Of a stretch of DNA of 64,000 nucleotides, positions 53,929 to 62,158 are shown piece by piece. Each line of letters begins with the position of its first letter. Positions within the stretch are counted from its first letter, which is position 1. Below the pieces are notes generated by a model. The model saw nothing but the letters and a program-made list of their open reading frames with translations, was not told where the DNA came from and did not search any database. Source of the DNA: Alphaproteobacteria bacterium. GTDB taxonomy: Bacteria > Pseudomonadota > Alphaproteobacteria > SHVP01. The stretch spans positions 85,118 to 149,117 of the forward strand of contig JAVJOO010000002.1 in assembly GCA_040216735.1 (NCBI GenBank), written 5' to 3'. A program made the position numbers and the translations under genes.

Positions 53929-55632
53929 ATGAGCGAAAAACTGGAAAACGTCGGCGAGGCGTTCGTGGCGGCTCTGGCCGATCACGGCGTCGAGTATTTC
54001 TTCGGCAACGCTGGCACCGATTTCGCCCCGGTGATCGAGGCCTTTGCCAAGGCCGCCGCCCTGGGCCGACCAGCCCCAACGCCGATCGCGATTCCCCACG
54101 AGAACACCGCCATGGGCATGGCCCACGGCTATTACCTCGCGACCGGGCGGCCCCAGGCGGTCATGGTGCACACCACCGTCGGTACCGCCAACGCAGTCTG
54201 CGGGTTGATGAACGCCTCGCGCCAAAGCGTCCCGATCCTGTTGTTCGCCGGACGGACGCCAATCGCCGAAGCGGGCGCCTTCGGCGCGCGCAACCGCATC
54301 ATCCAGTGGGCCCAGGAATCCTTCGACCAAGGCGCGATGGTGCGCGAATACGTCAAGTGGGACTACGAACTGCGCCGCCCCGACCAAACCGCCGCCGCGC
54401 TCGACCGCGCGATGTCGGTGGCCATGAGCGAACCGCGCGGCCCGATTTATCTGACGCTGCCACGCGAGGTGCTTGCCGCGCCGGCGCAAGACCCGACTAT
54501 GGCGCGTGCAATCACGCCGGCCAGCGCGCCTGGCCCCGATCCGGACGCGATCGCTGCCGCGGCCGATCTGCTGGCCCGCGCCAAGTCACCGCTCATCATC
54601 ACCACCACTGCCGGCCGCTATCCCGGCGCCGCCGCGGCGCTAACGGCGCTCGCCGAAACCTTTGCGATCCCCGTCGTCGCGCACTGGCCCCGCTACGTCT
54701 CGATGGCATCGGACCATCCGATGCACGGTGGCTTCGCCCCCGGCCCGGCCCTTGCCGACGCCGACGCGGTCCTCGTCGTCGACAGTGACGTCCCCTGGGT
54801 CCCGGCGATCGAAGGGCCCGCGCCGGGCGCCAAAGTGATCCAACTCGGCATCGATCCGCTCTACGGCGATTACCCGATGCGCTCGTTCGCCGCCGACGTC
54901 GTGGTCAACACCGCGCCGGTGACCGGACTCGCCGCCCTGCAGGCAGCGCTGGCCGAACGCCTCGACCCCCGCGCCCCGGAAATCGCGGCGCGGCGCCAAA
55001 CCTATGAAAAGGCCCACGCGGCGCGGCGCGCAAAACACACGGCGGCCCTTACCGAGATAAAAGACGCCGCTCCGATGAGCCCGGCCTGGGTGACCCACTG
55101 CATCGACCGGATCAAAGGCGACAACGCGATCCTGGTGAACGAATCGCCGTTGCAACACGAACACCTCACCCTACGCGCACCCGGCGAATTCTTCTCCGCC
55201 AGCCCCGTCGGCGGACTCGGCTGGGGCATGGGTGCCGCGCTTGGCCTCAAGCTCGGCGCGCCGGACAAACTGGTGATCGCCGCCCTGGGCGACGGCGCCT
55301 ACATGTTCGGCAACCCGACGTCGGCCCATTTCGTCAGCCGCGCGCTGGGCCTGCCGGTGCTCACGGTGATCTTCAACAACCGCATGTGGGGCGCGGTCAG
55401 CCGCGCCACCAAATTCATGTACCCGGGCGGGTATGCCGCAAAAAGCAACCAAGTCCCGCTGACCCTCCTAGATCCCTCGCCCGACCTAGAAAAAGTGGTG
55501 ACCGCCTCGGGCGGTTACGGCGCAATGGTCGAGGACCCGACCAAGCTCGAAGCCGAACTCGCCAAGGCCCGCGACATCGTCCTCAACGAAGGCCGCCAGG
55601 CCGTCGTTAACGTCATCACCCAGGGCGTCTAA
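53929..55632 (+). CDS. Thiamine pyrophosphate-dependent enzyme, acetolactate synthase-like
   Basis: A 567-residue three-domain TPP enzyme. The N-terminal PYR domain has VEYFFGNAGTDFAPVIEAF and PIAIPHENTAMGMAHGYY with the catalytic Glu replaced by His-Glu-Asn, the central domain has LARAKSPLIITT, and the C-terminal PP domain has the GDGAYMFGNPTSAHF to FNNRMWG TPP-binding motif. It belongs to a group annotated as generic TPP-requiring proteins close to benzoylformate or oxalyl-CoA decarboxylases. The ATG at 53929 follows GGGAGG by ten bases. Substrate unknown; adjacent to SDR-free neighbours. Confidence 0.88.
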   Translation: MSEKLENVGEAFVAALADHGVEYFFGNAGTDFAPVIEAFAKAAALGRPAPTPIAIPHENTAMGMAHGYYLATGRPQAVMVHTTVGTANAVCGLMNASRQSVPILLFAGRTPIAEAGAFGARNRIIQWAQESFDQGAMVREYVKWDYELRRPDQTAAALDRAMSVAMSEPRGPIYLTLPREVLAAPAQDPTMARAITPASAPGPDPDAIAAAADLLARAKSPLIITTTAGRYPGAAAALTALAETFAIPVVAHWPRYVSMASDHPMHGGFAPGPALADADAVLVVDSDVPWVPAIEGPAPGAKVIQLGIDPLYGDYPMRSFAADVVVNTAPVTGLAALQAALAERLDPRAPEIAARRQTYEKAHAARRAKHTAALTEIKDAAPMSPAWVTHCIDRIKGDNAILVNESPLQHEHLTLRAPGEFFSASPVGGLGWGMGAALGLKLGAPDKLVIAALGDGAYMFGNPTSAHFVSRALGLPVLTVIFNNRMWGAVSRATKFMYPGGYAAKSNQVPLTLLDPSPDLEKVVTASGGYGAMVEDPTKLEAELAKARDIVLNEGRQAVVNVITQGV

Positions 55633-55642
55633 ACGCGCGCGC

Positions 55643-56119
55643 CTACCACGCACCGTGGTGGGATAGATTGATCATCGTCCCGTCAGGGTCGCGCAGGAAC
55701 ATTTCCCACACCTCCTCCTCCACGGGGAGGTCGAGCTTGGTCGGCGGACTGATGATGTGCACGCCCGCCGCCTCCAACTTGGGCAACAACTCTTTCAAAT
55801 GATCGGTGCGGATCACCAAACAGGGTTCGCCCAGCCGTACCTTGGTCGCAGGACGCGGGTCGTCCAGCGGCGGGTTCGCCCCGTGCACCTCCGCCAGCCC
55901 GATATTGCCGATCTCGGTCTCACCCGCCCGCAGCACGATGATCCGCATCGACTGGCACGGCTGCCCTAGAATGTCCGAGGCGCCGGGGTTGGGAATTAGC
56001 GTGTCGATCCACACCGCCATCCCCAAGAGATCGCGGTAGAACTCGAGTGCGCGCTCGGCATCACGGGTAAAGACGGTGGTGCGCGAAACCGGGGCGGTGA
56101 GCGCTTGGGTTGCGGCCAT
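55643..56119 (-). CDS. VOC family protein (glyoxalase/dioxygenase fold)
   Basis: A 158-residue vicinal-oxygen-chelate protein. TVFTRDAERALEFYRDLLGM is the first beta-alpha unit, RTDHLKELLPKLEAAGVHII the second, and FLRDPDGTMINLSHH ends the fold, with His and Glu at metal positions (EEEVWEMF). Possible glyoxalase, dioxygenase or antibiotic-resistance role. Divergent from the PNPOx-like gene. Confidence 0.9.
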   Translation of the reverse strand: MAATQALTAPVSRTTVFTRDAERALEFYRDLLGMAVWIDTLIPNPGASDILGQPCQSMRIIVLRAGETEIGNIGLAEVHGANPPLDDPRPATKVRLGEPCLVIRTDHLKELLPKLEAAGVHIISPPTKLDLPVEEEVWEMFLRDPDGTMINLSHHGAW

Positions 56120-56215
56120 GGCGTGTCCTTTCCGAACGAGGGTGCGGGCACCCTTGTCGCCGCCCGCTGGCGGCTTCTAGAGTGCGCCGGCAACCATCGC
56201 AGACGGAGCGCCGCC

Positions 56216-56827
56216 ATGTCGACCATCGCAAGCCTTGACGACCTCCACGCGCTCTACGGCGAGCCCAGCGAGGCGGCGCTGGTCAAGGAATGCGACCGCA
56301 TCGTCCCCGCCTATCAAGCGATGATCGCGGCCTCGCCGTTCGTCGCCCTGGCTACCCGTGGGCCCGACGGACTGGACTGTTCGCCACGCGGCGATGCCGG
56401 CAGCGTGGTGCGGGTGGTTGACGAGAAGACAGCGATGCTGCCCGACCGTCACGGTAATAACCGCATCGATTCCTTGCGCAACATCGTCCACGACCCCCAT
56501 GTCGCGTTGTTGTTTCTGATCCCCGGCTCCGGCAACACCCTGCGAATCCAGGGACGCGCCGCGATCTCGGTCGACCCCGACCTGCTCGCCTCGTTTGCGA
56601 TCGAGGGCAAACCGCCGCGTAGCGTCGTCGTGATCACCGCCGATGCGGTCTATTTCCAATGCGCCCGCGCCGTCCTGCGGGCCGATTTGTGGAACCCCGA
56701 AAAACACGTCGACCCCAAATCGCTGCCCAGCGCCGGGACCATGCTGGCCCAAACCTCGGACGGTCGCATCGGCGGCGCGGACTACGACAAGGCCTGGCCG
56801 GCCCGCGCCAAGATTTCGATGTGGTAG
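56216..56827 (+). CDS. Pyridoxamine 5'-phosphate oxidase-like flavin protein
   Basis: A 203-residue FMN-binding split-barrel protein of the MSMEG_1061-like group: ASPFVALATRGPDGLDCSPRGD, AMLPDRHGNNRIDSLRNIV, VALLFLIPGSGNTLRIQGRA, and YFQCARAVLRADLW. The PDGxDxSPRGD and RxxNRxDSxRNI patterns are typical. Likely an F420/FMN-dependent reductase of unknown substrate. The ATG at 56216 has GGAGCGCCGCC six bases before. Confidence 0.88.
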   Translation: MSTIASLDDLHALYGEPSEAALVKECDRIVPAYQAMIAASPFVALATRGPDGLDCSPRGDAGSVVRVVDEKTAMLPDRHGNNRIDSLRNIVHDPHVALLFLIPGSGNTLRIQGRAAISVDPDLLASFAIEGKPPRSVVVITADAVYFQCARAVLRADLWNPEKHVDPKSLPSAGTMLAQTSDGRIGGADYDKAWPARAKISMW

Positions 56828-56927
56828 AGCGGCGCGCGGCCCCGCCCTTTCGAGCAAACGATGGCGTGACGGCGGCGAACCAACCGCGCTAATCTGACCG
56901 CCCCGTCCCTTTCGGCGTAACCCCTCC

Positions 56928-58139
56928 ATGTTTGCCCGCCTCCGCGTCGCCCTGCGCCGGCCAGAAATTCTCCTGCTCATCATGGGCGCGGGCGTGCCGA
57001 TTTCGTTTGCGACATGGCAGGGGTTACTCAACAACTTCGCGGTCGAACGCGCCCAGTTCGGCGGGGTCGAGATCGGCATTCTCCAGTCCCTGCGCGAGGT
57101 GCCGGGGTTTCTGTCCTTCGCCGTCGTGTTCCTACTGCTGTTCGTGCGCGAGCAAAAACTCGCCTACCTGTCGTTGCTGTTCCTCGGCGTCGGCACTGCG
57201 GTCACCGGGTTCTTTCCGACGATTATCGGGCTCTACATCACCACCGTCGTGATGTCGCTGGGCTTTCACTATTACGAAACCACGGCACAATCGCTCTCCC
57301 TGCAATGGTTCGACAAAAAGGATGCCGCCGTCTGGTTCGGCCGCATCATTTCGGTGGGCTCGTTCGCGGGCATCGTCTCCTACGGCCTGATCTACATCGG
57401 CCTCGACATTGTCGGGCTCGACTTCAAATGGGTCTATCTCGTGGGCGGCGGGATTACGGTGGCACTCGCGGCCGTTGCCTGGACGTTGTTCCCGGTGTTC
57501 CCGGCCAAGGTCGAGCAGCGCAAGACGCTGGTCCTGCGCAAACGCTACTGGCTTTACTACGCGCTGGTTTTCATGTCGGGCGCGCGGCGTCAGATCTTCG
57601 TGGTGTTCGCGGCCTTCATGCTGGTCGACCGCTTCGGTTTCGATGCCGGGACCATCGCGCTCATCTTCCTTGCCAACAGCGCGATCAGCATGGTGCTTGC
57701 GCCGCGCATCGGTCGGCTCATCGTCATTTGGGGCGAACGCCGCGCGTTGACGGTTGAGTACATCGGTCTGATCGCGGTGTTCGTGGCCTACGCCTTCGTG
57801 CAAAACCCGGCGATCGCGATCGCACTCTATATCGTCGACCACGTGTTCTTCGCCATGGCGATCGCGATGAAGACTTATTTTCAAAAGATCGCCGACCCCG
57901 CGGACATCGCACCCACGGCGGGCGTCAGTTTCACCATCAACCACATCGCCGCCGTGGTCCTGCCGGCCGCCTTCGGTGTGCTATGGCTGGTGTCGCCCGC
58001 CGCTGTGTTTTTGGCGGGTGCGGCGATGGCCCTGGCCTCGCTCGGTCTCTCACGCCTGGTCCCGCCCAACCCCGATGTCGGCAACGAGGTCGTCCACTTC
58101 AGCCCACGGACCCCCGTCCCCGCCCAAGCCGCGGAGTAG
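56928..58139 (+). CDS. MFS transporter
   Basis: A 403-residue 12-helix major facilitator, of a different subfamily from the four Bcr/CflA proteins. It starts MFARLRVALRRPEILLLIMG, includes VPGFLSFAVVFLLL and a central TLVLRKRYWLYYALVFMSGARRQIFVVF. The C-terminal FTINHIAAVVLPAAFGVLW is clear. Substrate cannot be inferred. It precedes the ArsR regulator by 88 bases on the same strand. Confidence 0.9.
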   Translation: MFARLRVALRRPEILLLIMGAGVPISFATWQGLLNNFAVERAQFGGVEIGILQSLREVPGFLSFAVVFLLLFVREQKLAYLSLLFLGVGTAVTGFFPTIIGLYITTVVMSLGFHYYETTAQSLSLQWFDKKDAAVWFGRIISVGSFAGIVSYGLIYIGLDIVGLDFKWVYLVGGGITVALAAVAWTLFPVFPAKVEQRKTLVLRKRYWLYYALVFMSGARRQIFVVFAAFMLVDRFGFDAGTIALIFLANSAISMVLAPRIGRLIVIWGERRALTVEYIGLIAVFVAYAFVQNPAIAIALYIVDHVFFAMAIAMKTYFQKIADPADIAPTAGVSFTINHIAAVVLPAAFGVLWLVSPAAVFLAGAAMALASLGLSRLVPPNPDVGNEVVHFSPRTPVPAQAAE

Positions 58140-58226
58140 CGGCCCCCACGTTTGACTCATGCCATCCCTTGACGGGCCTCTGTCTACGCACTATTTAACA
58201 TATTAGTTAATTAATGAGTTTGCTAA

Positions 58227-58601
58227 ATGCAGCACGCCGCCGACCCGCTCAGCGCCACCTTTGCCGCCCTCGCCGATCCGACGCGGCGCGCGATCCTGGC
58301 GCGCTTAGCGGAAAGCCCGGCGACGGTGGGCGAATTGGCCGCGCCCTTCGCGATCTCCGCGCCGGCGATTTCGCGTCACCTCAAGGTTCTCGAACACGCA
58401 AAGCTGATCCAGCGGGTGAAGGAGGCGCAGTGGCGCCGGTGTACGCTCGACCCCGAACGGCTGCACCAAGCGGCCGAATGGATGGATCAATACCGCCGCT
58501 TCTGGGAGGCGCAATTCGATTCCCTGGCCGACTTCATCGACACGCTGAAAAGATCCGCGGAGGAGGACGATCCCGATGACGAACGCAACCGCCCGCGTTG
58601 A
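58227..58601 (+). CDS. ArsR-family HTH regulator
   Basis: A 124-residue winged-helix repressor. ALADPTRRAILARLAESPATVGELAAPF, then ISAPAISRHLKVLEHAKLI as recognition helix, and the wing RVKEAQWRRCTLDPERL. No metal-binding Cys pair is seen, so it is likely a metal-independent member. ArsR genes that directly precede SRPBCC genes are common and normally repress the operon. Overlaps the next gene by 26 bases. Confidence 0.94.
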   Translation: MQHAADPLSATFAALADPTRRAILARLAESPATVGELAAPFAISAPAISRHLKVLEHAKLIQRVKEAQWRRCTLDPERLHQAAEWMDQYRRFWEAQFDSLADFIDTLKRSAEEDDPDDERNRPR

Positions 58602-59034
58602 ACCGACGCCCTGCAGCACCACCGTGCGCCGCGTTTTCGCCGCACCCCGCAGTTTCGTGTTCGACGCCTTCACCCAACCCGAGATCCTGCGTAAATGGTG
58701 GGGACCGGAAGGGTTCACGCTGACCGGCGTCGCGATCGACCTGCGGGTCGGCGGGGCCTATCGGTTCGACAAGACCGACCCCGACGGCGTCGTCCATTCA
58801 GTCGCCGGGCGCATTACCACCTACACGCCGCCAGCCGCGCTCGGCTACACCTGGGCGTGGCTCGACGCGGCAGACAAACCCGGTATCGAAACCTACGTTG
58901 CGATCGACTTCACAGATCGCGGGGCCTCCACCGAGGTTATCCTGACCCACACCGGATTCCCCGACGCCGCGATGGCCGAACGGCACAACCGAGGCTGGAC
59001 CAGCACTTTCGACTGCTTCAACCAAACCCGTTAG
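58576..59034 (+). CDS. SRPBCC/AHSA1 family protein, copy 1
   Basis: A 152-residue START-like protein: VRRVFAAPRSFVFDAFTQPEILRKWW, then DLRVGGAYRF, YTPPAALGYTWAW, and VILTHTGFPDAAMAERHNRGW. The helix-grip fold binds a hydrophobic ligand. Its ATG is inside the arsR coding end with GGAGGAGG upstream. Forms a set with the next SRPBCC and GST genes. Confidence 0.92.
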   Translation: MTNATARVEPTPCSTTVRRVFAAPRSFVFDAFTQPEILRKWWGPEGFTLTGVAIDLRVGGAYRFDKTDPDGVVHSVAGRITTYTPPAALGYTWAWLDAADKPGIETYVAIDFTDRGASTEVILTHTGFPDAAMAERHNRGWTSTFDCFNQTR

Positions 59035-59044
59035 GAGCGCCGCG

Positions 59045-59482
59045 ATGGCAGGCAATCACGTTCTCGGTCTCGACCTCTCCCGCGTGGTCAAAGCAAAACC
59101 CGGCGCGGTCTTCGCCGCCTTCACCCAATCCGAGCAGGTGAAAAAATGGTGGGGCCCCGAGGGCATGAGCTGCCCCAAGGCCGACATCGATCTGCGCCCC
59201 GGCGGGCGCTACGAAACCCAGATGCAAGCGCCCGACGGCACCACCCACGACGTGCGCGGCACCTTCACCGAAATCGAACCGGGCAAGAAAGTCGCCTACA
59301 CCTGGGCCTGGTACACCGACGATAAGCCCGGCAACGAAACGACCGTCGCGGTCGAATTCGCCGAAAAGGATGGCGGCACCGAAGTCCGCCTCCATCACGA
59401 GGGCTTCGCCGACCAGGATGACTGCGACCGTCACAGTTGGGGTTGGTCGAGTTCGCTTAATTGCCTCGAGAAACTTTTCTAA
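59045..59482 (+). CDS. SRPBCC/AHSA1 family protein, copy 2
   Basis: A 145-residue START-like protein paralogous to the preceding one: DLSRVVKAKPGAVFAAFTQSEQVKKWW, PGGRYETQMQAPDG, KVAYTWAWYTDDKPGNETTV, and EVRLHHEGFADQDDCDRHSWGW. GGAG eleven bases before the ATG. The operon suggests a shared ligand or toxin response; ligand unknown. Confidence 0.92.
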   Translation: MAGNHVLGLDLSRVVKAKPGAVFAAFTQSEQVKKWWGPEGMSCPKADIDLRPGGRYETQMQAPDGTTHDVRGTFTEIEPGKKVAYTWAWYTDDKPGNETTVAVEFAEKDGGTEVRLHHEGFADQDDCDRHSWGWSSSLNCLEKLF

Positions 59483-59492
59483 GGAGAGACCG

Positions 59493-60143
59493 ATGGCCGA
59501 GATTCAAATCTTCGGCGCCGGCGGCGCGTCCTATCCGTGGAGCGCGCGCTTGGTATGCGAAGAAAAGGGCGTACCGCACGAGTTCGTGCAGAGCGACTTC
59601 CGCTCCGAGGCCTACCGCACCGAGCGCCACCCCTACAACAAAATGCCGGCGATGGCGCACGGCGATGTCGCGCTGTTCGAAACAACAGCGATTCTGCGCT
59701 ACATCGACGCGGCCTTCGACGGCCCCGCCTTGGAACCGGCGGACGCTTTCGGGCGCGCCCGCATGGAGCAAATCGTCAGCGCCTACAAAGCCTACATGTA
59801 CGAGGATTTCGTCCCGGCCTATTTGCTGAAATACCTGTTCGCCAAGGACGGCGTGGTCGACCGCGCGGCTGTCGATGCGGCGCTACCGGCCGTCGAGAAA
59901 CATCTCGGCGTGTTGGACGATCTGCACACCGGCAGCCCCTGGTTTGTCGGCGATTCCCCGACCTTGGCGGACCTCGTCGCCGGACCGGTGCTCGTCTACC
60001 TCGATCTCAAAACGCCGGAAGGCCATGATATGATCCGCGCCCGCCGCAAACTCGCCGGCCTTGTCGATGCCTTGTTTGCCCGAGCTAGTCTGCAGGCCAC
60101 ATTGCCACCGCCGCTCAAAGCCCACGCATTGGCGGCCCAGTAG
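59493..60143 (+). CDS. Glutathione S-transferase family protein
   Basis: A 216-residue GST: IQIFGAGGASYPWSARLVCEEKGVPHEF at the N-terminus, YNKMPAMAHGDVALFETTAILRYID (cis-Pro and Ser/Glu-Thr loop), and a helical C-terminal domain. AAGGAGAG seven bases before the ATG gives a strong ribosome site. Third enzyme gene of the arsR operon. May conjugate or degrade the operon inducer. Confidence 0.92.
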   Translation: MAEIQIFGAGGASYPWSARLVCEEKGVPHEFVQSDFRSEAYRTERHPYNKMPAMAHGDVALFETTAILRYIDAAFDGPALEPADAFGRARMEQIVSAYKAYMYEDFVPAYLLKYLFAKDGVVDRAAVDAALPAVEKHLGVLDDLHTGSPWFVGDSPTLADLVAGPVLVYLDLKTPEGHDMIRARRKLAGLVDALFARASLQATLPPPLKAHALAAQ

Positions 60144-60148
60144 CCCCG

Positions 60149-60450
60149 ATGGTTAAGGTCGCCCTATTCGTAAAGAGCAGCCCGGGCAGCGCGATGCCGT
60201 GCGCGCACTATGGGAGTCACATCTCGGCGATCGCGCAGCGGCAAACCCGTCGCTGGAAACCTACGTCTACTGCTACGACAACGACGATCCGGATGTGATC
60301 CATTTGTTCGAGATCTACCGCGACGCCGCGGCCCAGGCGGCCGACGGCGGCAGTGCCGCCTTTGCCGCCTTCATGGCCGAAGCCGGCCCACTCTTGGAGG
60401 GGGCGCCCGAGATTCACCGGACAACCCCGATGTGGATCAAGAGCGCCTAA
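60149..60450 (+). pseudogene. Antibiotic biosynthesis monooxygenase (ABM/quinol monooxygenase) gene with a frameshift
   Basis: The family start MVKVALFVK is read from the ATG at 60149, but the frame then goes out and the rest, PGQRDAVRALWESHLG through TTPMWIKSA, is read one frame back from about 60176. If one G is added after 60175 the peptide continues as V-K-E-Q-P-G-Q-R, a normal ABM domain of about 100 residues. So this is a broken gene, or a sequencing error; a GTG at 60199 could express a truncated form. It follows the GST gene by five bases. Confidence 0.7.
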
Positions 60451-60697
60451 CGCGCGAACGACATCGCCGGTAGTATTGCGCGTTACGGACCGCGACCGTC
60501 GGCGCAAATGGGCAACACCGGTCGAGCCGAGGATTTTCACAGCCAACGACCGATTGCACCTTTTGCCCGCAACGCCCGCAATCGGTGTCTCCACGCCCCC
60601 GGGTACGGGGTTACCGTTATTGCCTCGCCTTCAAAATACTTGCAAAGTCAGGTAGTTATTCGATCTGTCCGACATAATTTGGTAACGAGGATCGCGC

Positions 60698-62101
60698 ATG
60701 TCCGGTCGTGACTACGATCTCATTGTAATTGGCTCAGGGCCCGCGGGGCACCGCGCAGCGATCCAAGCCGCCAAAATTGGCAAGCGAACCGCCATTGTCG
60801 AACACAAAGCCGTCGTCGGCGGGACCTGCATCAATACCGGCACGATCCCCTCGAAAACCCTGCGCGAAGCGGTCATGCACCTGTCGGGCTACAACCAGCG
60901 CGGGGTCTACGGACAGGCCTACCGGGTAAAACAAAAGATCTCGATGGACGATCTCCTCCATCGTACCGACCACGTCATTCGCAACGAGGTCGACGTCACG
61001 CAACACCAATTGATGCGCAACAACGTCGAAGTGCTTCTCGCCGCGGGTTCCTTCGTCGACCCCCATACCGTGCGCCTCAAGGATGTCGCGAACGGCGGCC
61101 ACCGCGACGTTACGGCGGACAAGATCGTCATTTCGGTCGGCACCATCTGTACCCGCGACGAGCACATCCCCTTCGACGGCGAGCGCATCTTCATCAGCGA
61201 CGACTTGCTCAGCTTGAAAACCCTGCCCAAGCGCCTCGCCGTGATCGGCGCTGGCGTGATCGGGTGCGAATACGCGACGATCTTCGCGGCCCTCGGCGTG
61301 CGGGTCACCGTGATCGACAAACGTAAACGTCTGCTCGACTTCCTCGACTGGGAGGTCACCGACGCACTGGCCCACCACATGCGCGAAAACCGCGTCACGC
61401 TGCGGCTCGGCGAAGAGGTCGCCGGGGTCGAGCTCTACGAAGACGACCAAGGCGAGCACGTCCGCATCAAACTGGCGAGCGGCAAACAAGTCGTGTCGGA
61501 AAAGGCGCTCTATGCGATCGGTCGCACCGGTGCGACCGATGCCCTGAACTTGCCCGCGGCAGGTCTCGATGCCGACGAGCGCGGCCGTATCTCGGTCAAC
61601 GCCGACTTCCAAACCGCGCAGCCGCACATCTACGCGGTGGGCGACGTTATCGGCTTTCCCAGCTTGGCCTCGACCAGCATGGAACAAGGGCGCTTGGCGT
61701 CGTGCCATGCCTTCGACGTGCCGGCCCACAGCGTCCCCGAACTGTTCCCCTTCGGCATTTACACGATCCCCGAGATTTCGGTGGTCGGGAAGAACGAAGA
61801 ACAGCTCACCGAGGAAGGCGTCCCCTACGAGGTCGGCAAAGCCTCGTATAATGAAATCGCCCGCGGCCAGATCATTGGCGACCGCACCGGGCTGCTCAAA
61901 CTGATTTTCCATGCCGATACCCGCAAATTGCTCGGCGTCTCGATCATCGGCGAGGGTGCCAGCGAATTGATTCACATCGGCCAGGCGGTGATCTCGCTCG
62001 GCGGCGATATCGACTACTTCGTGGACACGGTGTTCAACTACCCAACGCTGGCGGAATGCTACAAAACCGCCGCGTTTGACGGCATCAACCGGCTCTCCTG
62101 A
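60698..62101 (+). CDS. sthA: Soluble pyridine nucleotide transhydrogenase
   Basis: A 467-residue flavoprotein that converts NADPH and NAD+ to NADP+ and NADH. It has the FAD motif VIGSGPAGHRAA, the redox-site region GGTCINTGTIPSKTLR where the second Cys of dihydrolipoamide dehydrogenases is replaced by Thr, NAD motif AVIGAGVIGCEYA, and the C-terminal VFNYPTLAECYK interface with His lost. This Cys loss is diagnostic of SthA. Ribosome site ACGAGG seven bases before. It balances the NADPH demand of PHB synthesis. Confidence 0.95.
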   Translation: MSGRDYDLIVIGSGPAGHRAAIQAAKIGKRTAIVEHKAVVGGTCINTGTIPSKTLREAVMHLSGYNQRGVYGQAYRVKQKISMDDLLHRTDHVIRNEVDVTQHQLMRNNVEVLLAAGSFVDPHTVRLKDVANGGHRDVTADKIVISVGTICTRDEHIPFDGERIFISDDLLSLKTLPKRLAVIGAGVIGCEYATIFAALGVRVTVIDKRKRLLDFLDWEVTDALAHHMRENRVTLRLGEEVAGVELYEDDQGEHVRIKLASGKQVVSEKALYAIGRTGATDALNLPAAGLDADERGRISVNADFQTAQPHIYAVGDVIGFPSLASTSMEQGRLASCHAFDVPAHSVPELFPFGIYTIPEISVVGKNEEQLTEEGVPYEVGKASYNEIARGQIIGDRTGLLKLIFHADTRKLLGVSIIGEGASELIHIGQAVISLGGDIDYFVDTVFNYPTLAECYKTAAFDGINRLS

Positions 62102-62158
62102 TTCGGAGTAGCATAGGGAACACGGCAGGCCCGCAACGGCCGCCGCTATAGGAGAGGG

